Source of the DNA: a bacterium
GTDB taxonomy: Bacteria; Sumerlaeota; Sumerlaeia; MVZB01
Direction of reading: 5' to 3'
DNA length: 25,139 nt
NCBI GenBank assembly: GCA_023480605.1
Contig: JAMCWS010000367.1
Location: forward strand, 1 to 25,139
A program made the position numbers and the translations under genes. The notes beneath the pieces are model-generated. The model was not told where the DNA came from. It made no database searches and was given only the letters and a program-made list of their open reading frames with translations. Positions 1 through 8,655 of the stretch are shown here, piece after piece (positions within the stretch are counted from its first letter, which is position 1; each line of letters begins with the position of its first letter).

Positions 1-675
1 AGAAGTGAAGCAATCGGGCGGACCGCCCAGGGGCACGAACCGCTCGCCGGGCTTGTAAAAGGCGATCATCAGGTTGCCCGCCGGCTCCGAACGCGCCCAG
101 AGCGACACGCGATAACGATGGCCTTCGGTGATGTTCAGGTTTTGCTGATGGTAGACGTGAAAGCCGTATCGCGCGCCCGCGGCGGCCTCGGTCAATTTCA
201 CATGCAGGGCCGCCGATCCCCCGCGGCCGGCTCCGGGAGTCACCTCGACCGTGCCGGCCGGCTTCGATCCATCGGTCGGCCAGTAGGTCCAGTCGGGTTT
301 ATAACTGTCGGGGCCGCCCTCGAACGCGGTCGGCGCGATGAGATCCGTCCCGCCGTCGAGGTCGGTCACGTGAATATCGTCCAGATAAACGTTGCACGGC
401 TCCTGCCCAAAGCGCAGTTGCATCGTGCCATCGGTGGCGCTGCCCCTGGCGGTGAATTCGAACGCCACCTCCTGCCATTCCGGCGAGATTCGGATCGGCG
501 CCGAGCCGGGCCCGCCCCAGAACATGCGGCCGCGCACGGGTTGGCCGTTGACGACCAGCCGCGGCGCGCCGCCGGCCGAGTCCACGCGCACGGTCAACGC
601 CGAAGCGTGCGTCGTCGGGCCGGCCATGGCCACGGCAAACAGGGCGAGATGTATTCGCATCATGGATGTCATCAT
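1..675 (-). CDS. Secreted carbohydrate-binding (CBM4/9-like) protein, partial
   Basis: An open minus-strand frame runs from a cluster of in-frame ATGs (675, 672, 663, 660) to the left window edge without a stop, so the C-terminus is missing. The N-terminus has a short basic stretch followed by a hydrophobic segment ending near THASA, which looks like a Sec signal peptide. The mature part is beta-rich with two similar jelly-roll-like stretches. One includes MFWGGPGS, the spacing EWQEVAFEF and YLDDIHVTDL, and the second includes GHRYRVSLWARSEP; these phrases are typical of CBM4/9-type carbohydrate-binding modules in secreted glycosidases. The missing part may hold a catalytic domain (inference). 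The start is uncertain: 675 gives a complete signal peptide, GTG 684 and ATG 699 are also in frame, and none has a strong ribosome binding site. Confidence 0.72.
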   Translation of the reverse strand, partial: MMTSMMRIHLALFAVAMAGPTTHASALTVRVDSAGGAPRLVVNGQPVRGRMFWGGPGSAPIRISPEWQEVAFEFTARGSATDGTMQLRFGQEPCNVYLDDIHVTDLDGGTDLIAPTAFEGGPDSYKPDWTYWPTDGSKPAGTVEVTPGAGRGGSAALHVKLTEAAAGARYGFHVYHQQNLNITEGHRYRVSLWARSEPAGNLMIAFYKPGERFVPLGGPPDCFTS

Positions 676-1048
676 GATTGTCACGATCCGCCTTTGCATT
701 ATGATAAGAATGGCGTTTCTTCGAAGCGTGACCGCCGCGTTCCGTTCGCGGCGGCGCGGCTCGCACACGGCAGCGCCGCGGACAGGGCGCCGCCGCGGAA
801 TGCCGACTGTCCGGATATCCTGATCGGGAACGCCGAACCCGATCGCGCTGGTCAATTAAGTTGGCATCTTCATCCCGGACTGCCGCGAAAGCAAGATCTT
901 TATACGCATCCCCGCTCCGGCGCGAGGCGCATCCCACGAATACGCCGGATCCATCCATCGGTTGGTTTTTCGCCAAATTTCATGGACGTCCAGGCCAACC
1001 TGTGGTTACAATCCAAATGTTAATTTAACTTCACGAAAAGCGGCGGCC
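676..1048. other. Divergent intergenic region, no gene seen
   Basis: This gap lies between the divergently oriented carbohydrate-binding protein and the response regulator-phosphatase. Overlapping frames through it have no family features and are judged to be noise from high GC. No convincing sigma-70 promoter pair or terminator was found, although promoters for both flanking genes must lie here. Confidence 0.5.
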
Positions 1049-2191
1049 ATGGTCGAACCGGCATCCATCCTGGTGGTTGACGATCTTCAGGACAACCTGG
1101 AACTCCTGTGCGAGCATCTGGATGAAGACATCTACGAAGTGCGCACGGCCACCTCGGGCCAGGCCGCCATCCACGAAATCGATCGGCGTCCGCCCGACCT
1201 GGTGCTGCTCGACGTCATGATGCCCGGCATGGACGGCATCGAAACCTGCCGCCGGATCAAGGAACGCACCGGCGATGCCTACCTGCCGGTGGTCCTCATC
1301 ACCGCCTACAACGACAGCGACAACCGCCGCCGCGGCCTGGAGGCCGGCGCCGAGGATTTCGTCACCAAGCCCTTCAGCCGCGTCGAACTGCTGGCCCGCA
1401 TCCGCAATCTGCTCCACACCAAGCGGCTTTACGACGATCTGCGGATCGCCAAGGGACGGATCGAGGCCGAAATCGACGCCGTCGGCGCCCTCCAGCGCAG
1501 CCTCATCCCGACCGTCCATCCCGATGTCGACCAGTTGCGCTTCCACGACTTTTACCTCCCCTCGCGCCAAGCCGGCGGCGACTTCTTTGATTTCATCCCG
1601 ATGGATAACGACCACCTCGGCATCGCGATCGGCGACGTCTCGGGTCACGGCCCCCCGGCCTCGGTCCTTATGGCGATGGTCAAGATGATCCTGCGCACCT
1701 GCCGCGCGCATTGGCGCGAGCCGGCGCGCCTGCTCCGTCAGACCGATGCCGAATTGAGCGAATTCGTGCCGGCGGGAGAATTCGTCACCATGTTTTACGG
1801 CGTGTTCGATCTGCCCGGCCGCACGCTGCATTTCGCCTCGGCCGGCCATTGTCCGCCGATCCTTTTCGGTCCGCGCCACGATCCGCCCCTCATCCTCAAA
1901 ACCGACGGCGGATTTCCCCTGTGCCTCATTCGCGAGAATCGCTTCGACGAGCAGACCATTTCCTTTATCCCCGGCAGCCGGTTGCTGCTTTACACCGACG
2001 GCCTGATCGAAGTGCAGAACGCCGAGCGTGAACTGTTCGGTCTGCCCCGTCTCCAAGCGGCCCTCGCCAACCTGACGCGTCACAGGGGCGACGAGATTGT
2101 CCGCCGTCTGCTCGAAGAAGCCCGCGCTTTCAACTCCGACGACCATTTCCGCGACGATTGCACGATGCTCCTCATCGATTGCGTCAGGTAA
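1049..2191 (+). CDS. Response regulator with PP2C (SpoIIE/RsbU-type) phosphatase output
   Basis: A 380-residue cytoplasmic signalling protein. Residues about 6-125 form a CheY-like receiver: acidic pair in VVDDLQDN, phospho-acceptor Asp near residue 55 in LLDVMMPGMDG, and conserved Lys near 107 in VTKPFS. A short helical linker follows. Residues about 165-378 are a PPM/SpoIIE serine phosphatase with GGDFFDF, GDVSGHG, SAGHCPP, LYTDG and the C-terminal RDDCTML metal-binding motif. Such proteins usually dephosphorylate an anti-anti-sigma (STAS) partner in a partner-switching pathway. No sensor kinase, STAS protein or anti-sigma factor is next to it, so input and output are unknown. ATG 1049 is chosen because the receiver fold starts a few residues later; an upstream in-frame TTG would add residues with no family match. 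Confidence 0.93.
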   Translation: MVEPASILVVDDLQDNLELLCEHLDEDIYEVRTATSGQAAIHEIDRRPPDLVLLDVMMPGMDGIETCRRIKERTGDAYLPVVLITAYNDSDNRRRGLEAGAEDFVTKPFSRVELLARIRNLLHTKRLYDDLRIAKGRIEAEIDAVGALQRSLIPTVHPDVDQLRFHDFYLPSRQAGGDFFDFIPMDNDHLGIAIGDVSGHGPPASVLMAMVKMILRTCRAHWREPARLLRQTDAELSEFVPAGEFVTMFYGVFDLPGRTLHFASAGHCPPILFGPRHDPPLILKTDGGFPLCLIRENRFDEQTISFIPGSRLLLYTDGLIEVQNAERELFGLPRLQAALANLTRHRGDEIVRRLLEEARAFNSDDHFRDDCTMLLIDCVR

Positions 2192-2260
2192 TCCCTTAAT
2201 ACCTCGCGACCGCAAATGTAATCAAAGTCGCGATCATCGTCGTGCTCATAGTCTCCGGTC

Positions 2261-2289
2261 TTGATTCCCCCCGCCGCGCCCGGTACGAT
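2261..2289 (+). promoter_or_regulatory. Possible sigma-70 promoter for the membrane glycosyltransferase gene
   Basis: TTGATT at 2261-2266 and TACGAT at 2284-2289 are separated by 17 bp, each matching 4 of 6 consensus bases. Initiation would fall near 2296, giving a leader of about 46 nt that contains the AAAGGAA ribosome binding site of the gene starting at 2342. Confidence 0.35.
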
Positions 2290-2341
2290 AACACTCGCCA
2301 GAGGCCGGATCCCGTGCCGGATCCCACGCGGAAAGGAATAT

Positions 2342-3877
2342 ATGACGGACCGGACGCCCACGCCGTACCATCCCGCCGACATCCTGGCACGGCGCGCCGT
2401 CGCCTGGAGCGCCGCGGTGGCTTTCGTCACGGCGGCCTATTTCATCAACACCCACCCCAAGGCCAACGTCAACACGCAGTTCGCCCTGACCTGCGCCCTG
2501 GCCGAACACGGAACTTTCGCCATTGACGCTTACGAAGGACTGCCCGAGTTCGCCACCAGCGACAAATCGCTTTTCGGCGGCCACATTTATTGCGACAAGA
2601 GTCCCGTCACTCCCGTCCTCGGCGTGCCGGCCTTCCTCCTGTACCGCTTGATCGGCGGCATGGCCGAAGGCGATATCGATTACGCGCGCGCCCGTTACTG
2701 GACGACGGCATTGACGATTGGCCCGGCGGCGGCCCTGCTGGCCGCGCTGCTCGCCGCGTTATTCCTGCGGGAAGGTGTCGGCCCGGAACGCGCCGCCCTG
2801 GCCGCGGTGGCCTGGCTGACGGCCACGCCCCTGTGGGGATACGCGACGCTTTTCTACCCCTACCTGCCGGCCGGAGCGTTGACCCTGGCGGCATGGCTGC
2901 TGGCATCGGAAGCCTGGCGCCGTCCGGGGCGCGCCGGAACCGGGCGGTTGTTTGCCGCCGGCCTGCTGATGGGCCTGGCCGTCTTCGCCCTCAACACGGT
3001 GGCGATCGTGGCACTGGCGGCGACCATCGGCCTGCTCGCCGGGCCAGGCGGGGGCGCGGCGCAGGCCGCCCCGGATGCAAAAACGCCCCCAAGCTCAACC
3101 GGGTGGCGGCGCCTGTGGCCCTGGGTCGCAGGGGGCCTTGTCGGCGTCGCCGGTTACTTCGCCTACACCTGGATGCTGTTCAGGTCGTTCACCTCGCCCT
3201 ATTCGCTCATCGCCGATCCCACGTATCGCGCAGCGATGGCTCGCGGCTTGTTTGGCGCCACCCGGCCGCGGCTCGATGTCGCCTGGCTGTTGACATTTCA
3301 TCCCGCCCGGGGGCTGTTCTTCTGGTTTCCGGTGACGCTGCTGGCTGTGGGGGGGCTGGCGTGGTCGTTGCGCCGCGGGACGCGTTCCGAACGGCTGGAG
3401 GCCTTCGTCGTCCTGCTGGCTTTCGCCGGCTTTCTTGCTTACAACAGCGCCTATTACATGTGGTGGGGCGGTTTTGCCTATGCCCCCCGCCACCTCATCC
3501 CGGCCCTACCGCTGCTGGCGCTGGGAATCGTCCCCTGGCTGCGCTCGCGCCGCCGCTGGCCGATGCGATTGTGGCTGGTCGTGACGCTCGCCGGAACGCT
3601 GCTCAACGCCGCGCCCGTGGCCCTCGATCCCCAGCCCCATCCCGGGATCGCTGAAGCCGTGCTCTACCGCCCCGAGACGGTCCGGCACTGGATCAGCCCC
3701 ATGTTCTCGCAAGTCGTCCTGTTCTGGGGATTCGGCGCGAGCGACGCCAATTGGGGCACCCGGCTGGGCCTGGCGCATGGCCCGGCGAGCCTCCTGCCGC
3801 TGGCGCTCGTCTGGATCGCCTTCGGGGCATGGCTGGCGTATATAACATACGTTTTACGAAAAATAAAATCCCGGTAA
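2342..3877 (+). CDS. Polytopic membrane glycosyltransferase-like protein (PMT/ArnT-like)
   Basis: A 511-residue protein with roughly 10-12 hydrophobic segments. A first membrane helix (AVAWSAAVAFVTAAYFI) is followed by an extracytoplasmic loop with acidic residues and FATSDKSLFGGHIYCDKSP, then a series of Ala/Leu-rich helices. This layout resembles lipid-linked-sugar-dependent (GT-C fold, dolichyl-phosphate-mannose type) transferases, in which the first loop carries the catalytic Asp. The exact donor and acceptor cannot be read from sequence. ATG 2342 follows a good AAAGGAA ribosome binding site six bases upstream, so it is preferred over longer in-frame starts. The gene stands alone, converging on the minus-strand GH127-like gene. 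It could instead be an uncharacterised multi-pass membrane protein without catalysis. Confidence 0.72.
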   Translation: MTDRTPTPYHPADILARRAVAWSAAVAFVTAAYFINTHPKANVNTQFALTCALAEHGTFAIDAYEGLPEFATSDKSLFGGHIYCDKSPVTPVLGVPAFLLYRLIGGMAEGDIDYARARYWTTALTIGPAAALLAALLAALFLREGVGPERAALAAVAWLTATPLWGYATLFYPYLPAGALTLAAWLLASEAWRRPGRAGTGRLFAAGLLMGLAVFALNTVAIVALAATIGLLAGPGGGAAQAAPDAKTPPSSTGWRRLWPWVAGGLVGVAGYFAYTWMLFRSFTSPYSLIADPTYRAAMARGLFGATRPRLDVAWLLTFHPARGLFFWFPVTLLAVGGLAWSLRRGTRSERLEAFVVLLAFAGFLAYNSAYYMWWGGFAYAPRHLIPALPLLALGIVPWLRSRRRWPMRLWLVVTLAGTLLNAAPVALDPQPHPGIAEAVLYRPETVRHWISPMFSQVVLFWGFGASDANWGTRLGLAHGPASLLPLALVWIAFGAWLAYITYVLRKIKSR

Positions 3878-4031
3878 GAAACGAGGCTCCATTACATACT
3901 TCTCCGGCCTCGGGGGCTTAAAGGATCTCCCGGCCAAGGCCGATGCCGCGCAACCGATTTCACGCGTCGGCCGACGCGGAAAGTCCATATCCACGCGCCG
4001 GCCGCTTCGACGGGATGCCGGCGGGTATCGC

Positions 4032-5882
4032 CTACCACAGCGATTCGCAGTGCAGCTTCGGATCGAAATACATACGGTAGTGGCGGCCTTCGGCAAACTG
4101 GTAAAAAGGGCGGAAGCAATCCCGAACGAGGTATTCCGGCCCGGGCCGGCCGATGCGAAAGACCGCCGGTTGGTCGGTCGGCGCCAGCCAGCCTTCCAGA
4201 TCTTCCTCCCGCGGCACGACGGGAAGCGCAAAGTAGCCGTATTCCCACGCGAGGACCACGGGGCCGCGCACCACGGCCACGCGTTCGGGGTGGCGCGTGT
4301 CGACCGCCTGCCGGCGCAGGCGCAACGGAATGCGGATTTCGACGCGGTCGCCGTTCTGCCAGGCGCGGTCGACGGTGGCCCAGGCGCCCGGCTTCGCCGC
4401 CGCGTCGTAACCGGCGCCGTTGACTTGGACGGTGAAATCCCGCGCCCAGGCCGGCACGCGCAGCCGCAGCGGGAACCGCGCCGGCCGCGACGTTTGCAGG
4501 CCGAGGGAAATCGTCTCCGTTTCGGGGTATTCGGTCGTCAACGTGAGTTTGACGTCGCTGTCGCCGACCTTCCACGCCGCTTCGGAGGGCAGGTAGAGGT
4601 TAACGTAAAGCCCGGCCGCATCTTTGAAGTAGATCAGATTCTGATACTCGGTAACGCACTGGAAATAGGTCCCCGAGCAGCAGGAGAAATAGCGCGGATC
4701 GTAAACCTTGATGCCGCCGCCCAGCCCGTAGTTGGAAAAATAGAAATTGCGGCCCTCCGTCGTGATCGGCAGGGCCGCGCCGATGCCGTTGTAGAGGAGC
4801 CTTTCCATCCAGTCGCCGTAGCGCGCCTCGCCGGTGAACTGCATCAGGTAGCGGCAGAGCTTAAAGCCGGCCCACGAGCCGCATGGCGTTTCGAAATGGT
4901 CGATCCGGGTTTCGAGCGAGTCGCCGAGCGTCCCGTCATCCGGAACGAGCCGTTCGGATGGCCCGAATCCGCCCGTGGCGAAGCACTGGACGTTCTGGAA
5001 AAAATCGTGGGCGTTGCGGATGATCTTCAGATACTTGGAATCGCCGCCGACCGCGTAGGCCATGGCCGCGCTGCTGAAAGTGTTGAGATGACTGTAAGCA
5101 TGAAAGCCGTGCACGCCGTCGGGATGCGCCGAGTCGGCAAACTTGTCCCAATACGGGGTGTAATGCCAGGCTTCGGCGAATTCGTTATATTTGGCCTTGC
5201 CCGTCGCTTCGTGCGCGCGATATAGATTTTCGGCGACCGTATACCATTCCCCGGGCGTGCCGGCGATCATCGTGAGCGGAGGGGTTTGGGCGGGCTTGAT
5301 GTCGCGATTAAGGTTTGCGATGCCCCAATCCGTGATGGTTTCGAGCAGGGGTAGCGCGTCGGGGTGCCCGGCGTACAGGTGCATGTCGAGCAGGCCGCCG
5401 ACCAGCTTTTCGAACCGGTAATGATTGCCGAGGATGTCCTTTCCGTCCTTCATGTTTTTGGCCGAATTCACCGTTTTGGCCCATTCGGTCATCAGGAAGG
5501 CCGCTTTGTCGCGCAGTTCGGCGTCGTTATTGGCATGAGCGGCGCGCGCCATGGCCTGGAGCCACTGGCCGAAAATCACGTAACTGTTTTTCTGGCACCA
5601 GCCGCCGAGGGTCTTGCCCGGCGCCGGCAGGCCGGCCGCGTCGCGAAAGCCTTTGAGGATGTCGTCATTGGAAAGACCATAGTAGAAATCCCGCGCCGAG
5701 ACGTATTGCTTCTGCCAACGGCCGGGAAGCAAACGTACGCCGCGGTAGTCGAACGGCGTCAGAACATTGCGACGCGGGGATTCCTGCGCGGCGGCCGGGG
5801 AGTCGAACACCCCGGCGCCAAGGGCGGCCGAAGCCGCAGCCATTGCCCCCAGCATTTCGCGGCGACTCAGTTTGTCGTTCAT
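4032..5882 (-). CDS. Tat-exported GH127-like (DUF1680) beta-L-arabinofuranosidase-type protein
   Basis: A 616-residue protein. The N-terminus has the twin-arginine motif SRREML followed by an Ala-rich hydrophobic stretch ending near SPAAAQE, a typical Tat signal. Residues about 45-420 match the DUF1680/GH127 (alpha/alpha)6 barrel. FETPCGSW (Glu and Cys near 331 and 334) and YFSCCSGTY (Cys pair near 400-401) correspond to the Glu plus three Cys zinc/catalytic cluster known from HypBA1-type enzymes. The C-terminal half is beta-sandwich-like (RFPLRLRVPAWA, VAVVRGPVVLAWEYG), as usual in the family. The Glu-to-Cys spacing is one residue longer than in HypBA1, so substrate and mechanism are uncertain. 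It lies 92 bp downstream of the isomerase-like gene on the same strand, probably co-transcribed. The chosen ATG follows a G-rich stretch and gives the complete Tat signal. Confidence 0.85.
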   Translation of the reverse strand: MNDKLSRREMLGAMAAASAALGAGVFDSPAAAQESPRRNVLTPFDYRGVRLLPGRWQKQYVSARDFYYGLSNDDILKGFRDAAGLPAPGKTLGGWCQKNSYVIFGQWLQAMARAAHANNDAELRDKAAFLMTEWAKTVNSAKNMKDGKDILGNHYRFEKLVGGLLDMHLYAGHPDALPLLETITDWGIANLNRDIKPAQTPPLTMIAGTPGEWYTVAENLYRAHEATGKAKYNEFAEAWHYTPYWDKFADSAHPDGVHGFHAYSHLNTFSSAAMAYAVGGDSKYLKIIRNAHDFFQNVQCFATGGFGPSERLVPDDGTLGDSLETRIDHFETPCGSWAGFKLCRYLMQFTGEARYGDWMERLLYNGIGAALPITTEGRNFYFSNYGLGGGIKVYDPRYFSCCSGTYFQCVTEYQNLIYFKDAAGLYVNLYLPSEAAWKVGDSDVKLTLTTEYPETETISLGLQTSRPARFPLRLRVPAWARDFTVQVNGAGYDAAAKPGAWATVDRAWQNGDRVEIRIPLRLRRQAVDTRHPERVAVVRGPVVLAWEYGYFALPVVPREEDLEGWLAPTDQPAVFRIGRPGPEYLVRDCFRPFYQFAEGRHYRMYFDPKLHCESLW

Positions 5883-5974
5883 GGTGATACCCCCCCGTGG
5901 TATTACAATTTCTCGTTTCCCCCACTCGTTCGTGGAAACGCAATCGACATTACCCATCGGTCATGTACAAGACG

Positions 5975-6871
5975 TTAGTTCGCTCCGGCGGCGCTCGCGC
6001 CCAGGTTTTTCGTCATCGTCCGCCAGGCCTCGATGGAACGGCGAAGATTACCCTCGGCGTCGCCCTTCACCCCGAAAAGCTGGAGCCCCACCGGACCCCG
6101 GTAACCCAACCGGACCAGCGTGCGCACGATACGGCTCACATCGTAACTTCCCTGGCCCAGCGGTTGAATGAGTTTGTCCCAGCCCTTGCCTTCGCCGACG
6201 GTGGCGCCGTTGATCGTCACGGCGAACAACCACGGCATGGCGGGTTTGAGCGTCGCCTCCAGGTCCCGGCCATCGACGGCCAGCCAGTGGCAAAGGTTAA
6301 ACATCACACCCAGGTTTTTCCGATCCGCCTTTCGAGCCACGCGCACCGCGTCGTCGACCCTTTCCACCCAGTTGTTAATGTGGGGATAGAGGGCGATGCG
6401 CACCCCATATTCATCGGCCAGGTCGGCCAACGGACGCAGCAGCGCGACGACCTTATCGTCTCCCTCGGGCGACGAAGGCTTGAGCGAATCGACCCGAACG
6501 ATCGCCAGCATCAGGATCGTGCCGCGCCCCTTGAGAATTTCGAGGACGGGCCGGAAGCTCTCGGCCGTGGGCGGCGGTGTCGCATCCAGGCGCACGGCCT
6601 GGTAAAGGCCGGTCATTTTGAGGTCGTATTTGTCCAGCGCCGCCCACATCGTTGGCTTCGTGCTGTCGGCGCCCACGCCCGGCCCGATGCCGTCGTAACC
6701 CAGATCCTTGAGCATCTTCACCTGCTCGTCGGGAGTCTTATGTTGCGGGTCGGTGCCGGTATCGAGCGCACGGAAAGGCAAACGGATGACCTCCGCCCCG
6801 CCGGGTCCGGACCATGCCGTGTTCGCGATCGCGCAATACAAAACCACCGCCGCCGTCAGCATCGTTTTCAT
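5975..6871 (-). CDS. Secreted sugar phosphate isomerase/epimerase-like TIM-barrel protein
   Basis: A 298-residue protein with an N-terminal signal peptide (MKTMLTAAVVLYCAIANTAWSG). The remainder reads as a xylose-isomerase-like (AP endonuclease family 2) TIM barrel: strands such as DLGYDGIGPG, LKMTGLYQAV, GTILMLAIV, VRIALYPHINNW, LGVMFNLCHWL and a late GPVGLQLFG. The His/Asn/Glu residues in ALYPHINNWVE and NLCHWL are plausible metal ligands. Homologues often sit in sugar-degradation clusters, frequently exported in Planctomycetes-like bacteria. Its neighbour, the Tat-exported GH127-like enzyme, suggests a shared role in processing a pentose or inositol-type sugar outside the cytoplasm (inference). 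A promoter with a consensus -35 lies just upstream. Confidence 0.85.
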   Translation of the reverse strand: MKTMLTAAVVLYCAIANTAWSGPGGAEVIRLPFRALDTGTDPQHKTPDEQVKMLKDLGYDGIGPGVGADSTKPTMWAALDKYDLKMTGLYQAVRLDATPPPTAESFRPVLEILKGRGTILMLAIVRVDSLKPSSPEGDDKVVALLRPLADLADEYGVRIALYPHINNWVERVDDAVRVARKADRKNLGVMFNLCHWLAVDGRDLEATLKPAMPWLFAVTINGATVGEGKGWDKLIQPLGQGSYDVSRIVRTLVRLGYRGPVGLQLFGVKGDAEGNLRRSIEAWRTMTKNLGASAAGAN

Positions 6872-6941
6872 GTCCGCACCTTTCCTGTTTTGACGGGATT
6901 CACGTCATCTCCGCCAGGCTTTGCATGCGTATTGTCAATTC

Positions 6942-6969
6942 AACATAGATCCTTGAGTGACAATGTCAA
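6942..6969 (-). promoter_or_regulatory. Sigma-70-like promoter for the isomerase/GH127-like pair
   Basis: On the minus strand, TTGACA (6969-6964) and TATGTT (6947-6942) are separated by 16 bp. The -35 is perfect and the -10 matches 4 of 6 bases. Transcription would start near 6935, leaving a leader of about 64 nt before ATG 6871. Confidence 0.5.
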
Positions 6970-7212
6970 CCCCGATCGGCCACGGACCGGACGCGTCCCT
7001 TTTTGCAGACATGGAACCGTCAGATAACATAGACGCCGAGGCACATGGGAAGTCCCGTCGCGTCCAGGCGGTTTCGCGAAATTTTTGCCGATGATATATC
7101 ATCACGGGACATGGATATGGAATGGTTTCAGCCAAAATCGTGCGGCATATAATGATATCTCGCGGTTTTGTGCGCCCGTGTGCCTGCACGCTTTTGAGTT
7201 GACTATCGAGTT

Positions 7213-7620
7213 TCATGCCGGTGGGCTCTGACCGGACGGATGCGCGGCGTTTTCCCATGTTTGGGCGATGAGACGGCGGAACTCCAGCGGCGATACGCGC
7301 AACGCCTGGGCGTGGCGAACCAGGCGGTCGGCTTCGCGCGCCAGGGCCGCGTGCTGGGCGGCGGCCAGCCCGGCTGCGCCCGACAACTCGCTGACATACG
7401 TTCCGTCGCCGTGGCGGCGCTCGATGAGTCCTTCCGCCGCCAGGCGCTCGTAAGCGTGCAGAACGGTGTTCGGGTTCACGGCCAATTCGGCCGCCAGCGC
7501 CCGCACGCTGGGCAGCCGGTCGCCCGCGCGCAGCGCCCCGCCGGCGCACTGGGCGCGGATCTGGTCGATGACCTGGCGCGTAACCGGCATGCCCGATTTG
7601 TGGTCGATCCTGATTGGCAT
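7213..7620 (-). CDS. Short GntR-family (YtrA-type) transcriptional regulator
   Basis: A 135-residue DNA-binding protein. Residues about 8-72 form the GntR winged helix: PVTRQVIDQIRAQ, RAGDRLPSVRALAAELAVN, PNTVLHAYERLAAEGL and a wing with RRHGDGTYV. The tail of roughly 60 residues is far too short for an FadR, HutC or MocR effector domain and fits the YtrA subfamily, whose members are about 120-130 residues and often repress ABC transporter operons. No ABC transporter gene adjoins it here; the nearest is about 13.7 kb away on the plus strand, so its target is unknown. ATG 7620 follows a GGGGGA ribosome binding site; a longer in-frame start would overlap the -10 region. Confidence 0.9.
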   Translation of the reverse strand: MPIRIDHKSGMPVTRQVIDQIRAQCAGGALRAGDRLPSVRALAAELAVNPNTVLHAYERLAAEGLIERRHGDGTYVSELSGAAGLAAAQHAALAREADRLVRHAQALRVSPLEFRRLIAQTWENAAHPSGQSPPA

Positions 7621-7661
7621 GCGCGTGGTTCCCCCGTGCCGAATGAATAGAGATCTATAAC

Positions 7662-7689
7662 AGTAAACATTCGGCCGGTGGATTGTCAA
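7662..7689 (-). promoter_or_regulatory. Promoter of the GntR regulator
   Basis: A perfect minus-strand -35, TTGACA (7689-7684), lies 16 bp from TTTACT (7667-7662). The adjacent AT-rich run GTTTACTGTTATAGATCT could also hold an autoregulatory operator, but no clear dyad is visible. Confidence 0.45.
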
Positions 7690-8655
7690 GTATCTGTTCC
7701 ATCATGCCCTCCCGGCGGAACATGACGTAATAATTTATTAGTTATTATTTATGCATGCCTCGTCCAATTCCGGCATTCCATCCCCCACGTTGGCCAAGCG
7801 TTTACGACTGGCTTTGGATCCATTCGGGTATTCGGGCCGAACGGCCGATTCCGGCCGAATGACAGGAGTGCGATGGACCTCAGTCGCGCAACTCGGCGTG
7901 TAAAGCCAACATAATCAACGCTCGGCAAACAGACTGGCGCTCGATTTGCACAGGGGTGGAGATTGTCGGCCGTGTTTGCGCCCTTTCAACTCGGTACCGG
8001 CTTTGATGGCAATAAAGGCTGCAATTCACTGCATGAATCATGCAACCGTTTGCAGATACGGCACGATTAACTCGGATTTTTGACGTTGTCTCGCAACTTC
8101 CATGGCCAATGGATGATTGCCTCCGTGATATACCCCCCTGCTATCCGGTCAATTACGGTATCGGCTCCACCGACACGGTAACGTCGATATCTCGTTCACA
8201 TTCAACCCTCCGCGTTGTGGTACCTGTGTGGTTATCGGATGCCGCCGGCCCCTATCGGCTGCCGATGTTTACAAGCTTGCCTGTCGTAATGATCTTGTGG
8301 TAACCATCGGCACGAGGATTGCTCACTTTTTTGTCGTTGCATTAAAAGGGGGAAACACACTGTTTCCCGGCCTCTTGGCAATGAGCCCGATAGGTCGGCC
8401 GGAAAACGGAGTGTATGTGGCCACATCCAGGCTCTGGTTTTCGTTTCCGTGTTTAGGAATAGACATCATAGAACGCCACAAAGCAATGGCCCAGCCTAAC
8501 GTATAACAGGCTTGCACCGAATCTGAATGCCGGCGATTCATGGAACGAATCGTCGCGTTGCGTCGGTCGGCCTCGAGGCTGCGCGGCATGAAGCGCCCGC
8601 GCAAAGGGAAGGGATTTTTGGTTTACGCCTCGGGGATCGGCCTCTTGTGGTCACT
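7690..8655. other. Long non-coding gap before the glycan/peptide locus
   Basis: About 970 bp with visibly lower GC than its surroundings. It includes an AT-rich patch near 7730-7755 and an imperfect dyad (ATTCGG...CCGAAT) around 7830-7860. Frames in it are short and have poor codon character. TATAAC at 8502-8507 could be a -10 for the downstream transferase gene, but no matching -35 was found. No gene is supported here. Confidence 0.5.

Noticed and set aside
7873..7914. Tiny ORF with a good AGGAG ribosome binding site in the long gap
   Set aside because: Only 13 codons with no recognisable leader or membrane segment; a chance match is likely.
8040..8303. 87-residue frame upstream of the transferase
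   Set aside because: No ribosome binding site, no domain features, and codon use unlike the clear genes.
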